Shown: one piece after another, positions 16,054 to 22,012 of the stretch
Layout: each line of letters begins with the position of its first letter
Numbering within the stretch: the stretch's first letter is position 1
Assembly: GCA_964537825.1 (NCBI GenBank)
Contig: CAZIDL010000043.1
Coordinates: 1 to 22,012, forward strand
DNA from: CAZIDL01 sp964537825
GTDB lineage: Bacteria > Bacteroidota > Bacteroidia > Flavobacteriales_D > CAYVSK01
Reading direction: 5' to 3'
Length of the DNA stretch: 22,012 nucleotides
Made by a program: the position numbers and the translations under genes
Notes under the pieces: generated by a model
Database searches by the model: none
What the model was told of the DNA's origin: nothing
What the model saw: only the letters and a program-made list of their open reading frames with translations

Positions 16054-17904
16054 ATGAAACAGTTCTTCAAGTTCATGTTCGCCTCGATGCTCGGCACCTT
16101 CCTTACGGCCGTCATCATCTCCGTTATCGCCTTTTTTTCGGTCGTTGCGATCATAGCAGGTTCCATCGGCACTTTCAGCAAGATGAAGGAAGTGGACGTA
16201 GAGGATCCTTCCATCCTCAAGATACGCCTCGACGAGCCTATTAAGGACCGTGGCGGAGAAAAACGCTTCAAGTTCAACGGGCCCGGCGATTTTTCGATGT
16301 TCGAGGAAACGGGGCTCAACGAGATCCTCGATGCCCTGGAAAAAGCGAGGCACGATGAACGGATCAAAGGGGTCGTGCTCAAGTTGGATCAGGTGGTGAC
16401 CGGAATGGCGACCATGAAAGAGCTCCGCGAAGCACTGGAGCGTTTCAGGGATTCTTCGGACAAGTTCATGCTCGCTTATGGGAAGACCTATTCTCAGCGG
16501 AACTATTACCTCGCATCCACAGCTGATCGCATCAACTTGTATCCGGAGGGGAACATGAGCTTCAAAGGACTGGCCTCCGAGGTCATGTTCTTCAAGGGTC
16601 TGCTCGATAAGCTGAACGTGGATATGCAGGTAGTACGTGGCCCCAACAACACCTATAAGAGTGCGGTAGAGCCCTTCACCCGAAAGAAAATGAGCGATGC
16701 CAGCCGCGAACAGATGAAGGCTTATCTAGGAGACCTCTGGGATGTTTATTTGTCGGACATTTCCGACACACGAGGCATCGCAAAGAGCGAACTGGACCGC
16801 ATTGCCGACAGCCTTCGCGTGCGTTCAGCTTCCGACGCTGTAGAGCACGGGCTGATCGACGAGCTCCTCTATCCGGACGAGTTCGATCAAGGGCTTCGCG
16901 ACTCCCTAGGACTGGATGCCGACGAAGAGCTCCCCTACATCAGTTTGACGAAGTACAACAAAGCGGATGTGCCTGATAAGCACTGGTCAGGTCCCGACCG
17001 CGGTCCCAAGGAAAAGGAAGAGGGAAAGAAAAAGGATGACGAGGGAAAGATCGGTGTGGTTTATGCGATGGGAGGGATCCAGACCGGTGAGAACAGCCAG
17101 GGGGTCCTTGGCTCCAAGACCACGAGTGAAGCCATTCGGAAATGCCGGGAGGACTCCTCGATCAAAGCGGTCGTCATGCGCGTCAACTCACCGGGTGGTA
17201 GTGCACTCGCATCGGACAGGATCTGGCGCGAGGTAAAGCTTACCCGCGAGAAAAAACCCTTCATCATTTCGATGGGGGACCTCGCAGCATCCGGAGGTTA
17301 TTACATCTCCTGTGCCGGCGATCACATTTTTGCGGACCCCAATACGATCACCGGATCGATCGGGGTTTTCGGGTTGATCCCCCATACCGGCGACCTTTAC
17401 GAGGAACATCTCGGGATCACGTTCGACCGGGTCAAGACCAATGCTCACGCCGATCTCGGAAGCCCAACCCGCCCGCTAAAAGAACGCGAGCGCAGAATGA
17501 TCGAAGAGCAGATCGACACGGTGTACCAGCAATTCCTCCAAAGGGTCGCTGATGGCCGGGGAATGCCAAAAGCAAAAGTGGATAGCTTGGCTCGTGGACG
17601 TGTATGGAGCGGAAAGGCTGCTGAACGCATCGGCCTGGTCGACGAACTGGGCGGCCTGAAGGACGCTTTCGCATACGCTAGTGAAAAGGCAGGCCTCCGA
17701 GATCCGGAACGCGAAACCTATCCGGAAAGGGAAGACCCGATCGAGCGACTCCTCAAGAACTTCAACATGCAGGTGAAGGAACGCGTGTTGGACGCAACGC
17801 TCGGAAAGGACATGCGCTTTTACAGAAAATACCGCTACCTGCGTCAGATCCTCGATATGAAAGGGGTGCAAGCCCGGATGCCCTACCATGTAGAGGTGAA
17901 ATGA
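16054..17904 (+). CDS. sppA: Signal peptide peptidase SppA, long (67K) type
   Basis: This 616-residue inner-membrane Ser/Lys protease degrades cleaved signal peptides and other membrane peptides. One membrane segment lies at about 12-36. The catalytic lysine is expected in NTYKSAVEPF (K202) and the nucleophile serine in LAASGGYY (S413), both as in Escherichia coli SppA, so the tandem-domain form is intact. The two halves are joined by a basic-acidic linker (about 316-331, KGKK-like with Asp/Glu). I chose ATG 16054 (MKQFFKFMFASMLG) because an in-frame GTG at 15988 would place 22 odd residues before the membrane segment. CATTTTTG at 16023-16030 is a one-mismatch -7 word upstream. It diverges from folK. 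Confidence 0.95.
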   Translation: MKQFFKFMFASMLGTFLTAVIISVIAFFSVVAIIAGSIGTFSKMKEVDVEDPSILKIRLDEPIKDRGGEKRFKFNGPGDFSMFEETGLNEILDALEKARHDERIKGVVLKLDQVVTGMATMKELREALERFRDSSDKFMLAYGKTYSQRNYYLASTADRINLYPEGNMSFKGLASEVMFFKGLLDKLNVDMQVVRGPNNTYKSAVEPFTRKKMSDASREQMKAYLGDLWDVYLSDISDTRGIAKSELDRIADSLRVRSASDAVEHGLIDELLYPDEFDQGLRDSLGLDADEELPYISLTKYNKADVPDKHWSGPDRGPKEKEEGKKKDDEGKIGVVYAMGGIQTGENSQGVLGSKTTSEAIRKCREDSSIKAVVMRVNSPGGSALASDRIWREVKLTREKKPFIISMGDLAASGGYYISCAGDHIFADPNTITGSIGVFGLIPHTGDLYEEHLGITFDRVKTNAHADLGSPTRPLKERERRMIEEQIDTVYQQFLQRVADGRGMPKAKVDSLARGRVWSGKAAERIGLVDELGGLKDAFAYASEKAGLRDPERETYPEREDPIERLLKNFNMQVKERVLDATLGKDMRFYRKYRYLRQILDMKGVQARMPYHVEVK

Positions 17905-17944
17905 AACGCTGTTAGCGATATATCCATAAGGGGGAACATTGCGT

Positions 17945-17976
17945 TCGTAGGGGCGACAGATCTGTCGCCCCTACGA
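17945..17976. repeat. Perfect 32-bp palindrome (REP-like)
   Basis: TCGTAGGGGCGACAGA is followed immediately by its exact reverse complement, with AGATCT at the centre and no loop bases. It sits 40 bp after the sppA stop and 79 bp before GH3. Palindromes built on GTAGGGGCGA...TCGCCCCTAC occur in many unrelated environmental genomes as dispersed intergenic repeats. There is no T-run, so it may weaken but not cleanly end transcription. Confidence 0.85.
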
Positions 17977-18055
17977 CATATTTTGGTGGTTGCGGACCTC
18001 CATCCCAACATGATCTCCATCCCACACGCACCGCATTCGCTAATTTAGCGGTGCC

Positions 18056-19582
18056 ATGTCCCTTACCTCCATTCTTTCCCGGTTTCTTCGACCCCGGGTC
18101 ACACGCATCGAACGCTTCAAAAAGGAACCCCATAGGGTCCAGGAAGCGCAATTGGCCGAACTCCTCCGAAAAGGGAAGCATACCCGATGGGGCAAAGAAC
18201 ACGGACTGGATCGCTTTCGGAGCAACGATGCGTTCAGGGAAAAAGTCCCGGTCACCGATTACGAAGGACTGAAGCCCTACATCGAACGAGCAATGCAAGG
18301 TGAAAAGGACGTCCTTTGGCCGGGGAAGGTCCGATGGTTCGCCATGTCATCCGGTACAACGGCGGAAAGGAGCAAATACATCCCGATAACACCGCATTCC
18401 CTTCGCAACTGCCACTACAAAGGAGGCAAGGATATGGTGGCCCTTTACCTGGAGCAACGCGAGCATTCGAGGCTTTACCAGGGCAAAAGCCTCGTTCTCG
18501 GTGGAAGCTCAAAGGTCACCCGCATGGGGAGCCATGCTAAGGTAGGGGACCTTTCCTCCGTCTTGATCGAAAACCTCCCGGCCTGGGCGGACCTCAGAAG
18601 AACCCCGGGACGCTCCGTCGCCCTCATGGAGGATTGGGAAGAGAAGATCGAGAAGATGGCACGGATCACGATGGACCAGAACGTAACGAATATAGCAGGC
18701 GTTCCCTCCTGGACCCTGGTGCTCCTCAAACGGATCCTTTCCATAACAGGCAAGGACAACGTGCTGGAGGTCTGGCCGGAGCTCGAGCTTTTCATGCACG
18801 GTGGGGTCAGCTTCGCTCCCTACAAGGAGCAGTTCGAAAAGCTGATCCCCTCAGGGAACATGGAATACATCCAGAACTACAACGCCTCGGAAGGCTTCTT
18901 CTCCCTTCAGGACCGGCTCGGAGCGGATGACATGCTCTTGATGCTCGATTACGGGATCCATTACGAGTTCATCCCCCTCGAAGAGGTCCACAGTGATAAC
19001 CCCACCCTTTTATCCCTGAAAGAAGTGGAAGAAGGAGAGGATTATGCGCTCGTGATAACGACCAACGGAGGCCTCTGGCGTTACATGATCGGCGACACGA
19101 TCCGCTTCAGCAGTACCGATCCTTACCGCATCCAGGTCAGTGGACGCACGAAACATTTTATCAACACGTTCGGGGAAGAGCTCATCATCGATAATGCGGA
19201 AAAAGCTTTGGGCAAAGCATGCGATATGAGCGGCGCTGCTATCGAAGAATACACCGGAGGACCGGTCTACATGGACGACACGAGCGCAGGCGCCCACGAA
19301 TGGCTGATCGAATTCGAAACCGCACCAGAGGACCTGGAGCAGTTCCGTGACCGCTTCGATGAAGCCCTCTGTGAAGTGAACTCCGACTATGCCGCCAAAC
19401 GCTCCTACGATCTCACCCTCCGGAAACCGATCCTCCATGCCCTTCCGAAGGGCGCTTTTTACACCTGGATGAAGGAACGCGGTAAGCTGGGCGGCCAGAA
19501 CAAGGTCCCCCGCCTTGCGAACGACCGGGATTATCTGGAAAAGCTCCTCCAACGCTTCGATCCGCTCCAAAGTATCCGATGA
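18056..19582 (+). CDS. GH3-family acyl-acid-amido synthetase
   Basis: The 508-residue protein belongs to the GH3 family (the plant auxin/jasmonate-amido synthetase fold of adenylating enzymes), which activates a carboxylic acid with ATP and joins it to an amine, often an amino acid. The three ATP/AMP motifs are visible: SSGTTAERSKYIP (98-110), YNASEGFF (275-282) and YMIGDTIRF (343-351). The C-terminal segment GKLGGQNKVPRL is also family-typical. Bacterial members are common in Bacteroidota but their natural substrates are mostly unknown. The start is ATG 18056, with TAATTTAG, a near match to the -7 word, 7 bp upstream. Its TGA overlaps the ATG of the next gene as ATGA, so the two are probably co-translated. 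Confidence 0.92.
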   Translation: MSLTSILSRFLRPRVTRIERFKKEPHRVQEAQLAELLRKGKHTRWGKEHGLDRFRSNDAFREKVPVTDYEGLKPYIERAMQGEKDVLWPGKVRWFAMSSGTTAERSKYIPITPHSLRNCHYKGGKDMVALYLEQREHSRLYQGKSLVLGGSSKVTRMGSHAKVGDLSSVLIENLPAWADLRRTPGRSVALMEDWEEKIEKMARITMDQNVTNIAGVPSWTLVLLKRILSITGKDNVLEVWPELELFMHGGVSFAPYKEQFEKLIPSGNMEYIQNYNASEGFFSLQDRLGADDMLLMLDYGIHYEFIPLEEVHSDNPTLLSLKEVEEGEDYALVITTNGGLWRYMIGDTIRFSSTDPYRIQVSGRTKHFINTFGEELIIDNAEKALGKACDMSGAAIEEYTGGPVYMDDTSAGAHEWLIEFETAPEDLEQFRDRFDEALCEVNSDYAAKRSYDLTLRKPILHALPKGAFYTWMKERGKLGGQNKVPRLANDRDYLEKLLQRFDPLQSIR

Positions 19583-20418
19583 AAGAACTCCTCCTCTTCA
19601 TAACCTGCCTCTCCCCTATCATCGGTTCGGCACAAAAAGATGAACTCCTTTTCAGTGTGAAGGAGGACCACGAAACTTTTTATACCGATGAGCTCGACAA
19701 CCTCTACCTGGTCGATGGGGTCGAGATCCGGATGTGGAACAAGCAAGGGAAGGAGCAATTCAGCTACAGCAAGAACAGCCTTGGGACGATCTCGGACGTG
19801 GATCTGAGCCGCTCCTTGAAACCGCTTGTCTTCTATGCAGGGATCTCAACGCTCGTGGTCCTGGATAATACGTTGAGCGTCCAGGGCAGCCCGGTGGACT
19901 TAAGCGACTACGGACTCTCTCAAGCAGAACTGATCTGCAATTCGGTGAACGCCAATTATTGGTTCTACGATGGGTCCAGGAACGAACTGATCCGTACGGA
20001 CAAAAGTTTCCGAAAGGTCACGAATACCGGGAACCTGGCCCGGCTCCTGGGCATCCGGTTGAACCCGACCCAGATGCTGGAATTCCGTGAACGGCTCTTC
20101 CTGAACGCACCATCCCATGGGATCCTGGTCTTCGACATCTTCGGGAGCCATATGAAAACCCTCCCGATCAAGGACGCCACCCATTTCCAGGTAAGCAGTG
20201 AGTCCATCCATTTCATGAGGGACGGGGACTTTTTCCATTACGACCGGACCGCTCATGAAAGCAGACGCATCGAACTTCCAGAAGCGGACATCGATCGGGC
20301 ACGGATCGGGAAAAAACGCTTGTACCTCTCGGACGGAGAACAGGTCTCCGTATATGAAAGCGAGCGAAAACTGCTTCCACAGGAAGAAAGCAAAGTGGAT
20401 CCTAAGGGCGATCGCTGA
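19579..20418 (+). CDS. Secreted propeller-like protein coupled to GH3
   Basis: The 279-residue protein has a short signal peptide (MKELLLFITCLSPIIGSAQ, cut near residue 19). The rest is a series of short strand-turn units such as DELDNLYLVDGVEIRMWNKQG, ISTLVVLDNTL and HGILVFDIFGSH, which suggests a small beta-propeller. The last 15 residues are charged and probably disordered. I do not recognise a named family. Its ATG overlaps the GH3 stop by 4 bp, and the second deoxynucleoside kinase follows after 61 bp on the same strand. The three may be one transcript, although a cytoplasmic ligase, an exported protein and a salvage kinase make no obvious pathway. Confidence 0.85.
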   Translation: MKELLLFITCLSPIIGSAQKDELLFSVKEDHETFYTDELDNLYLVDGVEIRMWNKQGKEQFSYSKNSLGTISDVDLSRSLKPLVFYAGISTLVVLDNTLSVQGSPVDLSDYGLSQAELICNSVNANYWFYDGSRNELIRTDKSFRKVTNTGNLARLLGIRLNPTQMLEFRERLFLNAPSHGILVFDIFGSHMKTLPIKDATHFQVSSESIHFMRDGDFFHYDRTAHESRRIELPEADIDRARIGKKRLYLSDGEQVSVYESERKLLPQEESKVDPKGDR

Positions 20419-20479
20419 TCATTTTCTTATCTTGGACCAAGACGTAGCTGAACCCCCAGCAGATAAGCATTAGCAAGAT

Positions 20480-21109
20480 ATGCACATCGCCGTAGCAGGG
20501 AACATCGGATCAGGAAAGACCACGCTCACGGAACTTCTGGCCAAACATTACGGTTGGGAGTCGCACTTTGAGAACGTTGAGGAAAACCCCTATCTGAACG
20601 ACTTCTATGACGACATGCAGCGGTGGTCCTTCAACCTGCAGATCTATTTTCTGAACAGCCGCTTCAATCAGATCCTGGAGATCCGGGAGAGCGGAAAGGA
20701 CGTGATCCAGGACCGGACCATCTACGAGGATGCTTACATCTTTGCCCCGAACCTCCACCATATGGGGCTGATGACGACGCGGGATTTCGAGAACTACTAT
20801 TCCCTCTTCACCCTCATGGACCAATACATCACGCCCCCTGATCTGCTCATCTATCTGAGAGGATCCGTGTCCACTTTAGTGGAACAGATCCAACAAAGGG
20901 GACGTGAATACGAAGAGGCCATCCGCCTCGATTACCTCAAGCGCCTCAACGAGCGCTACGAAGCCTGGATCAACAGCTACGACAAGGGCAAGCTCCTCAT
21001 CGTGGACATCGATCAGAACAATTTCCACGAGTCATCCGAGGACCTCGGGGCCATCGTGAGCGACATCGATGCCGAGATCCATGGCTTGTTTCAGGGGGAG
21101 GATGGATAG
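20480..21109 (+). CDS. Deoxynucleoside kinase, second paralogue
   Basis: This 209-residue salvage kinase has the P-loop GNIGSGKT (7-14), the acidic substrate segment ENVEENPYLNDFYDD (31-45), the classic DRT motif (D78-R79-T80 in DRTIYEDAYIFA) and the lid QRGREYEEAI. It is closer to the standard deoxyadenosine/deoxyguanosine kinase pattern than the folK-linked paralogue at 14760-15425, which lacks the DR motif. In several bacteria two such kinases have different nucleoside preferences or form a heterodimer; which applies here is unknown. The start is ATG 20480, directly before MHIAVAGNIG. It is the last gene before the left octamer array, which begins 6 bp after its stop. Confidence 0.95.
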   Translation: MHIAVAGNIGSGKTTLTELLAKHYGWESHFENVEENPYLNDFYDDMQRWSFNLQIYFLNSRFNQILEIRESGKDVIQDRTIYEDAYIFAPNLHHMGLMTTRDFENYYSLFTLMDQYITPPDLLIYLRGSVSTLVEQIQQRGREYEEAIRLDYLKRLNERYEAWINSYDKGKLLIVDIDQNNFHESSEDLGAIVSDIDAEIHGLFQGEDG

Positions 21110-21115
21110 AACCGA

Positions 21116-21195
21116 CCAACACGCCAACAGACCAAGAGACCAACAGACCAAGAGACCAGCAGGCCAACAGGCCAAGGGACCAACAGGCCAACACT
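21116..21195. repeat. Left octamer array, ten 8-bp units
   Basis: Ten contiguous 8-bp units read on the + strand as CCAACACG, CCAACAGA, CCAAGAGA, CCAACAGA, CCAAGAGA, CCAGCAGG, CCAACAGG, CCAAGGGA, CCAACAGG, CCAACACT. The core is CCAACAGR. Their reverse complement, CCTGTTGG, is the unit of the right array (21791-21918), so the two arrays are inverted relative to each other. The array begins 6 bp after the kinase stop codon. Confidence 0.95.
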
Positions 21196-21249
21196 ACAGG
21201 GGGGCAATGCAATGAAATAGACCACCTTTCTTTTTAGACGATGGACTAC

Positions 21250-21624
21250 TTAAAAGCCACCATTTCTTTCATGTCGAGTAGAGTTCTTGATCATACTGCT
21301 TAAGATCCGAATGATCTCGTCCAATTCTTTGATCTCTTTTTCCAAACTCCCACTTGGATAATAAGAGCCATGGATCAATTCGAAAAAGAATTTTGCCTCC
21401 TTAGCTTCCTTACGGGCAATGATCAGTTTGTTGGCAAAATCCTTCCAAGTATGGGATCCGTCAGCCTCCTCGTAGTTCGCACCGATCGAAAAAACCGAAC
21501 CAGCTAGTTGTCCTCGAATACGTTTGGCTTCAGGGGTAGAGGGCATTTCCCTGCAGATCTTCAAGGTCCTTTTCGAAAAAGCCATCACCCTTTCCCTTAA
21601 ATCCCTTCCTCTCTGCTTTGACAT
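21250..21624 (-). CDS. Four-helix-bundle protein (23S rRNA intervening-sequence/Avd-like)
   Basis: The 124-residue, Lys/Arg-rich, all-helical protein belongs to the family known from proteins encoded in 23S rRNA intervening sequences and from Avd of diversity-generating retroelements. The signature region is RGQLAGSVFSIGANYEEADG (37-56), followed by DFANKLIIARKEAKEAKFFFEL (62-83). Avd forms a pentameric basic barrel that binds nucleic acid and reverse transcriptase; free-standing members such as this one have no established role. No reverse transcriptase, template repeat or variable repeat is present here, so it is not a retroelement Avd in this window. It lies between two inverted octamer arrays. 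The start is ATG 21624 (MSKQRGRDLRERV); I found no clear promoter. Confidence 0.9.
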   Translation of the reverse strand: MSKQRGRDLRERVMAFSKRTLKICREMPSTPEAKRIRGQLAGSVFSIGANYEEADGSHTWKDFANKLIIARKEAKEAKFFFELIHGSYYPSGSLEKEIKELDEIIRILSSMIKNSTRHERNGGF

Positions 21625-21790
21625 GGATCTTATGGTTTTCCATACGATCTTATCAAGCCCCAGTACAATAGAAAAGCACTGAGAAGATCGAATTTCAACC
21701 CATTGATACAGTAGTCATTGGAAGCTTTTTTCTTTCTATAAGGACAACCTGATCGGAAGGAGGGAATATTTTCAAAAAGGCCCTCCAGTC

Positions 21791-21918
21791 TGTTGGCCTG
21801 CTGGCCTGCTGGACTGCTGGACTGTTGGATTGTTGGACTGTTGGATTGTTGGACTGTTGGATTGTTGGACTGTTGGATTGTTGGCCTGTTGGATTGTTGG
21901 CCTGTTGGATTGTTGAAT
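21791..21918. repeat. Right octamer array, sixteen 8-bp units
   Basis: Sixteen contiguous 8-bp units start with TGTTGGCC, TGCTGGCC, TGCTGGAC, TGCTGGAC. They continue with TGTTGGAT alternating mostly with TGTTGGAC or TGTTGGCC, and the last unit is TGTTGAAT. The alternation makes a 16-bp higher-order period. Differences are confined mainly to unit positions 3, 7 and 8. There are no spacers, so it is not a CRISPR array. The array is in inverted orientation to the left one. Translation in any frame gives an artificial Q/S/N/P or L/W/S/G repeat. Confidence 0.95.
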
Positions 21919-21937
21919 ATCCCCTCCCCACCTTCGT

Positions 21938-21945
21938 TACCTTTG
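21938..21945 (+). promoter_or_regulatory. Bacteroidota -7 promoter element at the edge of the right array
   Basis: The + strand reads TACCTTTG, an exact TAnnTTTG match. TTG at 21913-21915, inside the last octamer unit, lies 22 bp upstream and could act as a poor -33 element. A possible gene start (GTG 21969) follows 23 bp after the element. Confidence 0.4.
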
Positions 21946-21968
21946 CTTGAGAAAGATAGACTCACCAA

Positions 21969-22012
21969 GTGAGCGAGCACATCCACACTCCTCTCTACTG
22001 CAACGACCCCAC
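21969..22012 (+). CDS. Possible start of a gene cut by the right edge
   Basis: From GTG 21969 the frame reads VSEHIHTPLYCNDP and stays open to the window end; an in-frame TAG lies four codons upstream (21957-21959). A promoter-like TACCTTTG sits at 21938-21945. Only 14 complete codons are visible. The pattern xTPLYxNxPT loosely recalls the N-terminus of class V aminotransferases/cysteine desulfurases, but this is too short to name. Confidence 0.3.
   Translation, partial: MSEHIHTPLYCNDP

Larger units (their letters stand above)
21116..21918. other. Possible repeat-bounded four-helix-bundle cassette
   Basis: An 803-bp unit consists of the left octamer array, the minus-strand four-helix-bundle gene and the right octamer array in opposite orientation. 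In a transcript crossing the unit, the arrays could pair as a long imperfect stem with the gene in the loop. This is the general layout of 23S rRNA intervening sequences, whose encoded protein is of the same family. No transposase, reverse transcriptase or clear target-site duplication is visible. That the three parts form one functional or mobile unit is an inference from arrangement only. Confidence 0.35.

Noticed and set aside
20430..20442. 13-bp palindrome TCTTGGACCAAGA upstream of the second kinase gene
   Set aside because: It is short with one central base, no spacing typical of an operator pair, and could easily arise by chance; the resemblance to octamer units is weak.
21250..21624. 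Diversity-generating retroelement based on the Avd-like gene
   Set aside because: No reverse transcriptase, template repeat or variable C-type-lectin target is visible in the window.
21791..21918. CRISPR array
   Set aside because: Units are contiguous 8-mers with no unique spacers and no cas genes are near.
21630..21986. A 118-codon minus-strand frame rich in Q, S, N and P
   Set aside because: Its body is just translation of the 8-bp array, which reads open in several frames; it has no start signal or family-like ends.

Overview
The window looks like chromosomal DNA of a marine or aquatic Bacteroidota, probably a Flavobacteriales-type organism. Four things point that way. There is a choice-of-anchor-L surface protein start. 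Several genes carry the Bacteroidota -7 promoter word TAnnTTTG a few bases before their start codon. A Y_Y_Y-type sensor propeller is present. There is also a typical set of short housekeeping genes: folK next to a deoxynucleoside kinase, a TrmH-family methyltransferase, a YpdA-like reductase and an OmpA-like/TPR lipoprotein. The assignment rests on family knowledge, not a search.

Layout. 1-1552 (-) is the N-terminal part of a large secreted adhesin-like protein that runs off the left edge. A tRNA-Leu(TAA) follows (1654-1741, -). 2027-3274 (+) is a flavin-dependent halogenase-like oxidoreductase. 3408-6920 (-) is a 1170-residue membrane sensor joining a periplasmic propeller and Y_Y_Y domain to a cytoplasmic PPM/SpoIIE-type phosphatase. 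6921-7812 is gene-poor and holds what looks like a decayed gene. Next are tRNA-Gly(GCC) with a strong terminator, mutS (-), a TrmH/SpoU methyltransferase (+), a YpdA-like reductase (-), a small secreted helical protein (-) and a TPR lipoprotein (-). They are followed by a deoxynucleoside kinase overlapped by folK (-), sppA (+), a perfect 32-bp palindrome, and a + strand run of GH3-family enzyme, secreted propeller-like protein and a second deoxynucleoside kinase.

The most unusual part is the right end. A four-helix-bundle gene of the 23S-rRNA-intervening-sequence/Avd type (21250-21624, -) sits between two arrays of degenerate 8-bp repeats (21116-21195 and 21791-21918). The arrays are in opposite orientation, so they could pair into a long imperfect stem enclosing the gene. 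The left array starts just after a kinase stop codon, and the right array ends next to what looks like the promoter and first codons of another gene. This resembles a free-standing relative of an rRNA intervening sequence or a small mobile cassette and is the best candidate for an undescribed system here.

Other genes are mostly ordinary: nucleotide salvage (two kinases), folate synthesis (folK), mismatch repair (mutS), thiol redox (YpdA-like) and membrane protein turnover (sppA). The GH3 enzyme overlaps the next gene by 4 bp (ATGA), which suggests the two are translated together.
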